Shown here piece after piece: positions 1 through 8,267 of a DNA stretch of 46,600 nucleotides (position 1 is the first letter of the stretch; every line of letters begins with the position of its first letter). Position numbers and translations under genes: made by a program. The stretch lies in contig PXRO01000033.1 of NCBI GenBank assembly GCA_003021685.1, forward strand, positions 1-46,600, read 5' to 3'. The notes beneath the pieces are model-generated. The model did not search any database. It had not been told where the DNA came from and saw only the letters and a program-made list of their open reading frames with translations. Origin of the DNA: Halobacteriales archaeon QS_4_62_28 (GTDB taxonomy: Archaea; Halobacteriota; Halobacteria; Halobacteriales; Haloarculaceae).

Positions 1-77
1 CGGGGTCCGGGTTCCCGCAACGGGCGGTCGGCTTCACCGACCGCCGCATGTCGTGGCGGCGACGCCGCCACGCGGCA

Positions 78-143
78 CTCGCCCTTTCATCCGCCAGGAT
101 TCAGTTGGTGAATCAGCCGATGCCTGGTGGATGAAAGGGCGAG
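78..143. repeat. Long near-perfect hairpin
   Basis: Bases 78-98 and 123-143 are inverted copies that match at 20 of 21 positions (CTCGCCCTTTCATCC core), separated by a 24-base loop that itself holds a small attca/tgaat inverted pair. Nothing around it looks coding. It lies about 130 bases beyond the TnpB-like right end and could be part of the same decayed mobile element or an independent structured element. The pairing is seen directly; a function is not known. Confidence 0.75.
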
Positions 144-259
144 CGGTGGTCGGTCCCTCCCGGGCGACGCCAAGCACCGCAGCTGAAGGCGAGGAGCGCA
201 GCGAGCCCCGGAGTGGTCGAGCGCCGCGAGGGCTTTCGGTGTCTCCGATGTATTCGGCA

Positions 260-335
260 CGGTTGCGTATGTGAACTACCCCACCCTACCGCGCTCGGGG
301 CTACTCGCCCCTCGCTTGTTGCGGGTGGGGCTTCC
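260..335 (-). ncRNA. Possible TnpB-associated omega-RNA-like right-end hairpin
   Basis: Read on the minus strand, CCCCACCC at 323-330 pairs with GGGTGGGG at 279-286, with an inner GGGG/CCCC hairpin between them, and is followed by TAGTTCAC. In haloarchaeal IS1341-type elements a hairpin like this overlaps the 3' end of tnpB, and the TnpB guide RNA derives from that region. Here only the 3' end of the gene remains, so the RNA would be an orphan or a relic. The structure is visible. Assignment to the omega-RNA class rests on recollection of the family and needs a covariance or BLAST check. Confidence 0.35.
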
Positions 336-398
336 TGTTTCTGTGTCGGAGCTTGCATCCGACGTGGACACAGCGGCTCCAGACTCCGCAGGCGGCTT
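276..398 (-). pseudogene. TnpB (IS1341-type) C-terminal relic
   Basis: The last roughly 40 codons of a minus-strand reading frame end in a tail of the type ...VST...TETGSPT..., followed by a stop and the hairpin described at 260-335. This resembles the low-complexity C-terminal tail of haloarchaeal IS200/IS605-family TnpB proteins. Upstream (rising coordinates) the frame loses similarity: no RuvC-like or zinc-finger motifs (CxxC) are present before 653. The transposase body is therefore missing and this is a 3' remnant. The alternative is chance resemblance, because the tail is compositionally biased. Confidence 0.4.
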
Positions 399-399
399 C

Positions 400-653
400 C
401 CTTCACGGGTGGTTCGGAGTGTCCCACTCCTACCTGATAGACACTCGGCCACAACCGACGGTGCGCGCTTCTTGTCGCGCTTGAACACCGTCGAAGATAT
501 GACGAGCATCGTACTACCTCATTTGACCGCGTGGGTAGTAAATATGGCGGAGAACGTGCAAGTGACTCGTGCGGGCGCTGTATCCCCTCCCTGCTCGCGG
601 CTTCGCCGCTCGCTGAGGAAGGGGGCTTAGCGCCCTCAATTACAGCTAAACGG
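400..653. other. Non-coding stretch between TnpB relic and first gene
   Basis: No frame here has convincing haloarchaeal codon use or a recognisable motif. It contains short inverted GC-rich pieces (around 590-625) and probably represents decayed flank of the mobile-element relic plus the 3' region of the following minus-strand operon. I see no RNA gene in it. Confidence 0.4.
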
Positions 654-1076
654 TCACTCGGTTCGCAGACGGATCGCGGGCCAGTCGTACCACCAGACGA
701 CCGCCAGACACAGCACTGTCCCGACCGGAACGCCGAAGCGGCCTGGCTGGCGGGAGAACCCGTAGGCCAGCGACAGTTGCGTCAATCCGGCGAACACGAG
801 CAACCCGGCAGTCACGCGCCGATCCTCGACGTCCCAGACTCTCCCGGAGAGGACGCTCGCGACGACCCCCAGATAGCAACCGACGCCGATCCCCCACGCG
901 CGAAGGTACTGCGGAAGCGTGGTCGTATACCGGACGTAGTAGTCGAAAATGGTCGTCACAGCCCCCGTATTGGGGTCGACGAGGGCAAACGGGAAGACGA
1001 ACGTCACGGTGCCGGCAACAGCGACAGTCCACGGAACGACGGCGAGGGCGAGGACGGCAGCGAGTCGGCGACTCAT
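654..1076 (-). CDS. Small four-helix haloarchaeal membrane protein
   Basis: This 140-residue protein has about four hydrophobic segments (roughly residues 4-27, 53-80, 88-108 and 115-132) and no catalytic motif. It resembles the small haloarchaeal membrane proteins grouped under TIGR04206, but that family assignment is from memory. The start ATG overlaps the stop of the upstream DRG-family GTPase by four bases (ATGA), so the two genes are probably co-translated. It should sit in the cytoplasmic membrane. The function is not known. Confidence 0.75.
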   Translation of the reverse strand: MSRRLAAVLALAVVPWTVAVAGTVTFVFPFALVDPNTGAVTTIFDYYVRYTTTLPQYLRAWGIGVGCYLGVVASVLSGRVWDVEDRRVTAGLLVFAGLTQLSLAYGFSRQPGRFGVPVGTVLCLAVVWWYDWPAIRLRTE

Positions 1077-2179
1077 TCCGTGAGGATCCGGAGCACGTCC
1101 TCGTCTTCGAGATCGTGGTCGAGGCCGACCTGTTGTTCGTCGTGTTTCGCACTCGGGCCGCTCACACGAGCAAAGCGAAAGCGGTCGGAGAACTCCCCGC
1201 CGAGTTTCTCGCAGGCGTCCTCGACAGTCTGGCCCGCACGGAGAATCAGCGGTTCGTCGCGGTCGATACCGCGACCGGGCTTGTCCATGTAGATCCGGAT
1301 CAGTCCGAGTTCCTCCCAGATCACTTCCCGGAGGGCACCGAGACCGCGCTTCTCCTCGGCGCTGATGAAGACGGCGTCCTCGGGGTCGATATCGTGGGCG
1401 CGGAGCTGCTCGTCGACCGTTTCCTTGTAGGACGGCTCGATGAGGTCCGTCTTGTTGACGGTGACGACCGACGGAAGGTAGACACGGTTGTCCATCACGC
1501 CGTCGATCAGGCGGTCGATGTCGACCTGTTCGCCGACAGTCACGTCGGCGTTGACGTGGCCGTGTTCGCGCAACACGCCCTTGATCGTCTCCTCGTCCAG
1601 ATCGAGGTCGGCACTCGCGTTGATCGACAGTCCGTCTTTGGCTTTCCGACGGACGCTGATCCGCGGTGGCTCGCGGTCGACCCGGACCTTGTTCTTGTAC
1701 AGTTCCTCGTGGAGGCGCTGATACTGGTCGATCTCGAACACGGAGAGCATGAAGACGATCAGGTCTGCCGTCCGGACGACTGAGAGGACGGCCTGCCCGT
1801 CACCTTTGCCCGCCGCGGCCCCTTCGATCAGCCCCGGCACGTCGAGCATCTGAATGTTCGCGCCCCGGTACTGGAGCATACCGGGGTTGACGTCCAGCGT
1901 CGTGAACTCGTAGGAACCGGTCTCGCTCTCGGCGTTTGTCAGCGCGTTCAACAGCGTCGACTTCCCGACGCTCGGGAAGCCGACGAGTGCAACGGTGGCG
2001 TCACCGTGTTTCTCGACGGCGTAGCCGCCGCCTCCGCCCGACGAATCCTGCTGTTCGAGCTTCTCTTTTTTTTCCGCGAGTTTCGACTTGAGGCGACCGA
2101 TATGCGCCTCTGTCGACTTGTTGTAGGGCGTGGTGGCGATTTCGTCTTCGATCTCGCGGATCTCCTCTTCGAGCCCCAT
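1073..2179 (-). CDS. DRG-family GTP-binding protein
   Basis: This 368-residue protein has an N-terminal charged helical segment (1-45), then a G domain: P-loop GFPSVGKST at 67-75, DVPG at 113-116, NKTD at 242-245 and a G5-like SAEEKRG near 273. A region ending at the C-terminus matches the position of a TGS domain. This order is typical of the archaeal/eukaryotic DRG branch of Obg-like GTPases, which act on ribosomes or translation. A glycine-rich linker (47-53) separates the helix from the G domain. The length is normal for the family. The gene is first in a two-gene minus-strand unit with the membrane protein that follows. The start ATG is well supported by the conserved MGLEEEI N-terminus. 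Confidence 0.93.
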   Translation of the reverse strand: MGLEEEIREIEDEIATTPYNKSTEAHIGRLKSKLAEKKEKLEQQDSSGGGGGYAVEKHGDATVALVGFPSVGKSTLLNALTNAESETGSYEFTTLDVNPGMLQYRGANIQMLDVPGLIEGAAAGKGDGQAVLSVVRTADLIVFMLSVFEIDQYQRLHEELYKNKVRVDREPPRISVRRKAKDGLSINASADLDLDEETIKGVLREHGHVNADVTVGEQVDIDRLIDGVMDNRVYLPSVVTVNKTDLIEPSYKETVDEQLRAHDIDPEDAVFISAEEKRGLGALREVIWEELGLIRIYMDKPGRGIDRDEPLILRAGQTVEDACEKLGGEFSDRFRFARVSGPSAKHDEQQVGLDHDLEDEDVLRILTE

Positions 2180-2478
2180 CAGTTCTAGATCCGCCGTCGG
2201 TCCCGAATAAGGCTTTCTTCATGCCCTCGCCAGAACGGCGGCTGGCCGTCAGAGTCGTCGCGGTCGACGACGCCACACATGTGCTCTACACCGGTCGCAA
2301 CCTGGCCACAGGAGTCCTCGATGACGGTCCCGGTTTGCTCCTGGTCTGGAAGCACAACGCCCGTCGTTCGGGAAGCAGACACCGAGGGGCCAGCACGCGC
2401 GCGGCGAGAGACGGAACGAGATCTATTCCATACGTCTTCTTTTGTATTATGCCGCAAGTATCAATATCTAATGAGTGA
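2180..2478. other. Intergenic region with no convincing gene
   Basis: This lies between the divergently transcribed GTPase and the Mrr-like protein. A plus-strand frame from 2221 has coding-like codons for about 45 residues but then degenerates into arginine-rich sequence, has no promoter at the right distance and no motif. A minus-strand frame (2185-2457) is similar in quality. The right edge turns AT-rich and holds the promoter of the next gene. Confidence 0.4.
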
Positions 2479-2487
2479 CTATAATAA
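2479..2487 (+). promoter_or_regulatory. TATA box of the PH/Mrr-like gene
   Basis: CTATAATAA lies about 28 bases upstream of ATG 2512, the archaeal TATA-to-start-site spacing. This implies a leaderless mRNA starting at or next to ATG 2512 and argues against the alternative ATG at 2503. Confidence 0.55.
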
Positions 2488-2511
2488 TGGATGACGTAGT
2501 AGATGTTACTG

Positions 2512-4347
2512 ATGGGTCGCATTATCAATATAGATAATCAAGGGGGCAACGCGGAGTCTGTTCTCACAGAAACCGGGAAGGGCGGGCTCCTCTCCTCGGG
2601 CTACCTGCGCGACGACCCCGCTGAGACGTATTTACGCGACGAGACCCCGCAGTTCGTTCTCACGAATCAAAAGCGTGGTGTCGAAATCGAGCGAGAGAGC
2701 ACGAGCGACCACGTTACACCAGGGTCGGGTTACCGGACGATTACGATCGTCTCGGACCGGCGACTGCTCGCGCTGGTCGGGGATAGCAGCCACGAAAACG
2801 CCGATGGGGATCAACGGATCTCGATTCCGTTTACCGAGATCGAGTCCGTCGGTAGCGAAACGAGTCGTGGTGGCGGGATACTGACAGTGTCACGCTCGGG
2901 CGACGCCGCCTGGCAGATACACACTGGTAGTTCCGGACTCGATACTGTCGAAACGTACGTTCAGGCGGCCGTACAGGCATGGAATCACGTCGAAACGACG
3001 CTCGACGACGTCACCCGGACACTGGTGGCAGCACTCGACCATCGCGACGATGGTGAGTACGACGACGCACTCGACGCCGCACAGGCGGCGGCCGACCAGC
3101 TCGAAGACGCGACTCGAACGGCCCGAGCCCTCGACGAGGAGTGGAACGCAGCGGCGATCACCGACCGGGTACAGGAGGTCGAACAGCGGACCAGGAGCAC
3201 GCTGGCGACGGTTCGGGCGAGTCGCGCTCGAACGTTCACCGACGATGCACAGCAGCGGTGGCACAACGGCGACCTCGAAGGGGCACACGACGCTTACGAC
3301 CGAGCCAACGAGCAGTACGATGCGATCCTCTCGCTACCGCCATCGGCCGTCGAAGACAGGGAGCAAATCGAGGCCGAGGCAAAGCGGGTGCGACGAGTGA
3401 CCGAGGAACTCGAAACGGCACCGCTGCAGGAAGTAATCGACGCCGACAGGGCCGCCAGTGAGGCTGAGGAGCCCGAGGCCATCGCTGATACGCTCGAAGG
3501 TATCATCGAAAGCTACCGGCGCGTGCTCGAACTGGACCGGAAAGCCGAGAATCGTCGGTTCGCTGGCGACCCGGGGGAAATTCGAGAGCGCCTCGGCGAG
3601 ATCGTCGAGGAAGTCACCTCGACACGACGCAACGCTGCCAAGAAGGCACAACAGGCCGGAAACTGGCACATGGGGACCGACCAGTACGAACTCGCAGTCG
3701 AGGAGTTCGAAACCGCCCGGACCCAGTTCGGGCAGGCAATCGCCGTCGCGACAGACCACTACCCGGACGCGGTGGACCATCTGGAATCAGACCGTTCGGC
3801 AGTCGAAGAGCAACTCGAACGAGCAACGGCCGCTCGCGACGGTGAGACAATCGGGACCGAAGCGGAAACACCAGATCGGCGCGAGGACGGGACGGCAACG
3901 ACCGACGGCGGAGACGACGATAGTGCGACAGACGACCCGGCCACAGACATCGAGGCCCGACTCAGACAGGTCGACGAGGAGCGGTTCGGTGACATCGTCG
4001 CGTCTGTCCTCGGTGAGAGTGGCTGGACGGTCGAGGGGCGTGGCGACCGGACCGTGACCGTGTCCAGGGAGTCACCGACGGCAGAACGGATGCTCGTGCG
4101 ACCCCTCCACCGACCGGAAGGCCAACCGGTCGGAGCAGCGGCAATCGAGACCTGTCGCGAGCAGCTGGCGGCGTCAGACGATATCGACGCCGTCATGATA
4201 GCCACATCGGCCGGAATCACCAGCGAAGCGACCCGCGAGGCCCGCGACGATGCGGTGCGCCTGCTCGACGACACGTGTCTCGCGGCCATCATCGAATCTC
4301 GTGACCGCGAGACAGAACTGACGTCCAGAAGGGTCGCACTGGACTGA
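2512..4347 (+). CDS. PH-like / helical-repeat / degenerate Mrr-like multidomain protein
   Basis: This is a 611-residue soluble, very acidic protein. Residues about 20-150 contain YLRDDE-type and LTNQ/ITIVSDRRLLALVG motifs like a bacterial PH-like domain. Residues about 155-430 are charged helices with TPR-like repeats (WHNGDLEGAHDAYDRANEQYD; WHMGTDQYELAVEEFETA), followed by an acidic linker. Residues about 480-605 follow the layout of an Mrr/restriction-endonuclease-like fold (FGDIVASVLGESGWTVE ... LVRPL ... VGAAAI). The usual catalytic D and (E/Q)xK are not recognisable; the expected QxK strand reads LVRPLHRPEG. It may therefore bind rather than cut nucleic acid. The start follows the leaderless promoter. 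It stands alone, with no methyltransferase or helicase neighbour. Confidence 0.75.
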   Translation: MGRIINIDNQGGNAESVLTETGKGGLLSSGYLRDDPAETYLRDETPQFVLTNQKRGVEIERESTSDHVTPGSGYRTITIVSDRRLLALVGDSSHENADGDQRISIPFTEIESVGSETSRGGGILTVSRSGDAAWQIHTGSSGLDTVETYVQAAVQAWNHVETTLDDVTRTLVAALDHRDDGEYDDALDAAQAAADQLEDATRTARALDEEWNAAAITDRVQEVEQRTRSTLATVRASRARTFTDDAQQRWHNGDLEGAHDAYDRANEQYDAILSLPPSAVEDREQIEAEAKRVRRVTEELETAPLQEVIDADRAASEAEEPEAIADTLEGIIESYRRVLELDRKAENRRFAGDPGEIRERLGEIVEEVTSTRRNAAKKAQQAGNWHMGTDQYELAVEEFETARTQFGQAIAVATDHYPDAVDHLESDRSAVEEQLERATAARDGETIGTEAETPDRREDGTATTDGGDDDSATDDPATDIEARLRQVDEERFGDIVASVLGESGWTVEGRGDRTVTVSRESPTAERMLVRPLHRPEGQPVGAAAIETCREQLAASDDIDAVMIATSAGITSEATREARDDAVRLLDDTCLAAIIESRDRETELTSRRVALD

Positions 4348-4366
4348 TAGGAACCGTTGTAACTAC

Positions 4367-4410
4367 GTACCGGTAGACACCGACCCGGGGTCAGTGCTAT
4401 CATTGCGTAC
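4367..4410 (+). repeat. Dispersed repeat copy (GTACCGGTAGAC ... TATCATTGCGTAC)
   Basis: GTACCGGTAGAC (4367-4378), a CCCGGG-containing middle and TATCATTGCGTAC (4398-4410) recur around 26088-26112, and GTACCGGTGGAC recurs at 42053. It lies just after the stop of the Mrr-like gene. Confidence 0.5.
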
Positions 4411-4456
4411 TACCAGAGCAACTGTTAAGTCTATTCACCATGTATAATTATTTATC

Positions 4457-4588
4457 ATGCCAGAATGCCCCGCCTGTGGCACGCGAATGAGCTACAACGA
4501 CGAAACGACGAAATTGACAGAGTTCGTCTGTCCCCGCTGTCACGAAACTGTGATAGAATGGAAGTCGAGGGCCCGGACGGCAGCCTGA
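4457..4588 (+). CDS. 43-residue double-CxxC zinc-ribbon microprotein
   Basis: The reading frame starts MPECPACGTRM and ends with a TGA at 4586-4588. It has two CPxC knuckles (C4-P-A-C7 and C25-P-R-C28) separated by 17 residues, which together make a complete treble-clef/zinc-ribbon site. Haloarchaea encode many such zinc-finger microproteins, some of which affect biofilm formation or swarming. A TATA-like element (ctgttaagtc, about 4420-4429) at about 27-32 bases fits a near-leaderless transcript. The gene lies between the Mrr-like protein and the fructan hydrolase. Its target is not known. Confidence 0.75.
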   Translation: MPECPACGTRMSYNDETTKLTEFVCPRCHETVIEWKSRARTAA

Positions 4589-4690
4589 GACCCTCTTTCT
4601 AGCAATACAGGGACGTTCGAGAACGGTTGATTGCGTGTCATTGCGGTGCGGGAACGAGAGGTTTTTGATTCTGCTTGGCTTTGTCCGGAT

Positions 4691-6799
4691 ATGATTGACC
4701 CGAGGGTCCGTGTCGCATTTGTCCACGCTGGTGGTCTGTCACCGGAACAGACCGCCGCTGTTGAGTGGGCTGAAAGCGCCGGGTTCGACGTGACGCATGT
4801 TTCAGTGGCTGCCATCGTCGAGGGCACGCAGTCGCTCTCGACGTTCGACGTGATCTGGTGGCACGCCGACGAAAAGCCATCACTCGCTGCCGAGAAGGAC
4901 CTCGGCGGCGTGCTCCGCGCGTACGTTCGGAACGGCGGCAGCCTGGTCCTTTCGCTGGCCGCGATGACGACTGTCGACGACCTCGGTATCGATCCCGTTG
5001 GGCCCGATGCTGTCGGGCCCGAACCAGAGAGTCAATCGACTGGACCACTGGTCAAAGCGATATACGACGATCACCCGTTGTTCTCGCCGCTGGCCGACCG
5101 TCGTCCACTCACACGTGGCCCGACCGACGCGACGCTGGCACGATACGACAGCATTCTCCCGCAGCGCGGCGAAATCCTGGCGAGCACGGTCCGGGCCGAC
5201 CACGACGTCCCCGGCCTGGTGACGTGTGTCGCCTGGTCGCTTAGAAACGGGAACGTGCTCGGTGTCGGTGACGGACTCGTCTTCGAGGCTGACGAGGGCA
5301 CCACCGAACAGCGGGACAGGTTCGCCCGGGCGATTTTCACGAACATCGGAGTGGCGAGTGTGCCGAAACGACCCGAGAGCGGCGACGAGGTTGCCGCCAT
5401 GCGGGACCACTTCGACGACGACCACCACCGCCCGAAATTCCACCTCTCGACGCCGGCTAACTGGCTCAACGACCCCAACGGTCTCATCCAGTGGGAGGGC
5501 CAGTACCACGTCTTCTACCAGTACAATCCCGGTGGACCGTACCACGACACGATCCATTGGGGCCACGCAGTCTCTGACGACCTGCTCCACTGGGACGACG
5601 AACCCGTCGCGCTGACTCCCTCTCCCGACGGTCCCGACCGCGACGGGTGCTGGTCCGGGTGTGCAATCGACGACGATGGCACGGCGACGATTCTCTACAC
5701 CGGTGGCCGGGACCGCAGACAACTCCCCTGCCTCGCGACGACGGACGACCCCGACCTGCGTACCTGGCAGAAAGACCCAGAGAACCCGATTATCGAGGAC
5801 CTCCCGTCTCATCCCGACGTGCTCTCGACCGAGCACTGGGAGGGAGAGTTTCGCGACCACTGCGTCTGGCAGGAGGCCGGCACCTGGTATCAGTTGATCG
5901 GGGCCGGGATGGAAGACGGGAGCGGCGTCGCGTTGCTGTACGAGTCCGAGGACCTCCGGGAGTGGGAATACTCCGGTCCGATCCTCTCTGGCGATCAGGG
6001 GACGGCACAGAACACGGTCTGGGAGTGCCCGGAACTGCTCGATCTCGGGCCGAAGCAACTCCTGCACGTCTCGAACTACGAGGACGTGATCTACTTCCTC
6101 GGCGAGTTCGACGAGGATCGCTTCGATCCGGAGTATCGGAACAAACTCGACCACGGCGACTACTACGCACCTCAGTCGATGGAAACCGACGACGGCCGTC
6201 AGTTGACCTGGGGGTGGCTTCCCGAGGCCCGTGACGTGAGCGCTCAGTGGGATGCAGGCTGGTCGGGGACCCTGTCGCTGCCGCGTGAACTCTCGCTGGC
6301 CAGCGACGGGCGTCTCTGCCAGCGCCCGGCACGGGAACTCACTGAACGACGGGGGTCGAACGAACACCACGACGGGACCGAACTCGACGCCGGGGCGACT
6401 ATCGAACCGACGACGACCGGGCGGGCGCTCGAACTGTCGGCCCAACTCTCGCTCTTCGATGCCGATGCTATCGAACTACGGGTACTCGACGACCCGGACG
6501 GGTCTGAAACGACGCCGATCCGGTACACGAGCGACAACGAGGTGATCGTCGACCGGAGCCAGTCGAGCACCGATCCGCGTGCCACGAGCGACAGCCTGCA
6601 AATGACCGTAACGCCGTACGACGAGCCGCTCGACCTTCGGGTGTTCGTCGACGGCTCTCTCGTCGAGATATTCGCCAACGAACGCCACTGCCTCACGAGT
6701 CGCGTCTACCCGACCAGTACGGACGCGACGCGGGTGCGCGTTACGGCAGTCGGCGGAGAGGCACGGGTATCAGAACTAGATATCTGGGAACGAAAATAA
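4691..6799 (+). CDS. GH32 fructan hydrolase with ThuA-like N-terminal domain
   Basis: This 702-residue protein has an N-terminal domain of about 220 residues (RVAFVHAGG ... FDVIWWHADEKP ... YVRNGGSLVLSLAAM ... LGVGDGLVFE) resembling a ThuA/class-I glutamine-amidotransferase-like fold. The five-bladed GH32 catalytic domain starts near residue 240. WLNDPNG carries the nucleophile Asp (about 261), FRDH the transition-state Asp (about 389), and WECPEL the acid/base Glu (about 445). A C-terminal beta-sandwich follows. GH32 enzymes hydrolyse beta-fructosides (levan, inulin, sucrose). There is no signal peptide, so it acts in the cytoplasm or leaves by an unknown route. ATG 4691 is preferred over TTG 4631: the conserved fold begins there and gtttttgatt at about 4660-4669 fits a leaderless promoter. 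It faces a levansucrase. Confidence 0.9.
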   Translation: MIDPRVRVAFVHAGGLSPEQTAAVEWAESAGFDVTHVSVAAIVEGTQSLSTFDVIWWHADEKPSLAAEKDLGGVLRAYVRNGGSLVLSLAAMTTVDDLGIDPVGPDAVGPEPESQSTGPLVKAIYDDHPLFSPLADRRPLTRGPTDATLARYDSILPQRGEILASTVRADHDVPGLVTCVAWSLRNGNVLGVGDGLVFEADEGTTEQRDRFARAIFTNIGVASVPKRPESGDEVAAMRDHFDDDHHRPKFHLSTPANWLNDPNGLIQWEGQYHVFYQYNPGGPYHDTIHWGHAVSDDLLHWDDEPVALTPSPDGPDRDGCWSGCAIDDDGTATILYTGGRDRRQLPCLATTDDPDLRTWQKDPENPIIEDLPSHPDVLSTEHWEGEFRDHCVWQEAGTWYQLIGAGMEDGSGVALLYESEDLREWEYSGPILSGDQGTAQNTVWECPELLDLGPKQLLHVSNYEDVIYFLGEFDEDRFDPEYRNKLDHGDYYAPQSMETDDGRQLTWGWLPEARDVSAQWDAGWSGTLSLPRELSLASDGRLCQRPARELTERRGSNEHHDGTELDAGATIEPTTTGRALELSAQLSLFDADAIELRVLDDPDGSETTPIRYTSDNEVIVDRSQSSTDPRATSDSLQMTVTPYDEPLDLRVFVDGSLVEIFANERHCLTSRVYPTSTDATRVRVTAVGGEARVSELDIWERK

Positions 6800-6821
6800 A
6801 ACCGGGTGAGGAAAGCGGGTC

Positions 6822-6899
6822 ACACTACCGGCTGTGCGTCTGTGAACGGTTTTGCTACTCCAGAAGAGCATATCCTGACGAAGGGACAGCCGGCAGTGT
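6822..6899. repeat. Dispersed palindrome-ended element, copy A
   Basis: The ends ACACTACCGGCTGT (6822-6835) and ACAGCCGGCAGTGT (6886-6899) are inverted repeats that match at 13 of 14 positions. The element fills the gap between two convergent genes, and its right end reaches the stop codon of the levansucrase. Other members lie near 15405, 18255, 18635, 30645-30719 and 33077-33156. Confidence 0.7.
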
Positions 6900-8218
6900 C
6901 AATCGCTCGCGTCGCCGCCGTACGAGCGTGTGCTCGCGTCGGCGCGTTCGAACAGTTCCCGATCCGTCGGCGGCAGGTCCTCACGGGGGAGCGGGATGTG
7001 CCAGTGATCGAGTGTGCCGAGAATTTCGGATTCCGTACCCTCGATACGTAGCTGGAGCGTCGGCGCGAGTGTCCCGCCGAACCGGCGCATCTGCTCGGAT
7101 TCGGGGAGCGCCGCGACGAGGTCCATCGAGTCGGCGTCGAACTCGAAATAGTTGAAGAAACTCTGGACCAGCACTTTCTCGCGGTGGGGAAAGGCCGTCC
7201 ACGAGTACGACTGAAACGGTGCATTCGACGGGTTCGTCACGACCAGTCCAGTGTCGTTCAGGGGCACGTACTCGCCCTGGAGGGAGTCTGCTACGAAGCC
7301 ATACAGCGCGTCGTACCCCGAGAGACCGGGTGCGAACGTGTGCATGTGACTCGAAACGAACAGGTAGTACTGGCCGTCCTGGTAGACGATGTGGGGCCGT
7401 TCGAGTTCCTGATTGACACAGACGGCGTCGAGCAACGGATCCTGTAGCTCCCAGTCCAGTGGGTCACCGGTCGGCGAGTGAGCCAGACCGATACTGCCGT
7501 TGAACTCCTGTTGAGCAGGATCACCGCTACAGACGTCGCTGCCCTCCGGAACGGGCGTGTTGGCCTCGAACAGCAGATACGTCTCGCCCGTCTGTGGATC
7601 CTCGAAGAACCACGGGTCTCTGAAGGTGTAAATCATGCCACGAGACTGGTCCTCTCGCTCGTAGCGGTCACCGTCGGGTCGGATCAACTCGTGGTGGGTC
7701 CATGGCCCCTCGATGCGGATGCCGTCGTCATCGGTCACCGCAGTGCCGCCCGACGCGCCGACGATACGCTGTGAGTACGTGAGTTCCGCTGCACCGTTCT
7801 CCCCGGCAGCAGTATAGAAGACGTACACCTGGCCGTCCTCGTACAGAGCGGAGCCGGCCCAGGTACGCTGGCCGAGTGCGTCCTCGAACACCGGGCCGCC
7901 CTTGTGCCAGGCACGCCCGTCCGATGAGTAGAAGTACCTGATCGTCGCCACGTCGTGGCGCTTGCCCGGCAAGAGGTCGGCAGACGCAGTGAGCGAGAAA
8001 GCGACGCGATAGCCGTCGATCTCCGCGATAGCACCGTCCCGGTTGCGCAACAGCCAGGTGTCCCAGACGTGAACGTCGGGTACTTCATCGACCGCCGGTG
8101 GATAAAAGACCGGTGCGGTGGTGTCCTCGCTACGTTCGATTCGACTCGCGTGCTCGCGCGACCAGCCAGACCGTGCGCCGTATCCTGGTACGTGATTCGC
8201 CGTGCTATCCTTGTCCAT
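6899..8218 (-). CDS. GH68 levansucrase-type fructosyltransferase
   Basis: This is a 439-residue protein of usual GH68 length. The key motifs are in order: VWDTW with nucleophile Asp53, WAGSA at 120-124, FRDPW with transition-state Asp201, and ELERPHI with the acid/base Glu in the 271-274 ELER motif. The family splits sucrose and builds levan or fructo-oligosaccharides. No signal peptide or hydrophobic N-terminus is present (MDKDSTANHV start), unlike most secreted bacterial levansucrases, and no C-terminal anchor is seen. It is convergent with the GH32 gene, so synthesis and breakdown of fructan are encoded side by side. Haloarchaeal GH68 genes are usually viewed as acquired from bacteria; codon use here is fully haloarchaeal. 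Levansucrase versus inulosucrase specificity cannot be read from the sequence. Confidence 0.9.
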   Translation of the reverse strand: MDKDSTANHVPGYGARSGWSREHASRIERSEDTTAPVFYPPAVDEVPDVHVWDTWLLRNRDGAIAEIDGYRVAFSLTASADLLPGKRHDVATIRYFYSSDGRAWHKGGPVFEDALGQRTWAGSALYEDGQVYVFYTAAGENGAAELTYSQRIVGASGGTAVTDDDGIRIEGPWTHHELIRPDGDRYEREDQSRGMIYTFRDPWFFEDPQTGETYLLFEANTPVPEGSDVCSGDPAQQEFNGSIGLAHSPTGDPLDWELQDPLLDAVCVNQELERPHIVYQDGQYYLFVSSHMHTFAPGLSGYDALYGFVADSLQGEYVPLNDTGLVVTNPSNAPFQSYSWTAFPHREKVLVQSFFNYFEFDADSMDLVAALPESEQMRRFGGTLAPTLQLRIEGTESEILGTLDHWHIPLPREDLPPTDRELFERADASTRSYGGDASD

Positions 8219-8267
8219 AAACCGTGTGCGTCCGACTGGCGGAAAAAGATTACTACACCAGTTGTAC

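Noticed and set aside
2185-2457. Minus-strand and plus-strand frames (90 and 85 residues) in the gap before the PH/Mrr-like gene.
   Set aside because: Codon use degenerates into arginine/serine-rich sequence, no motif and no promoter at the right distance; neither is more convincing than the other.
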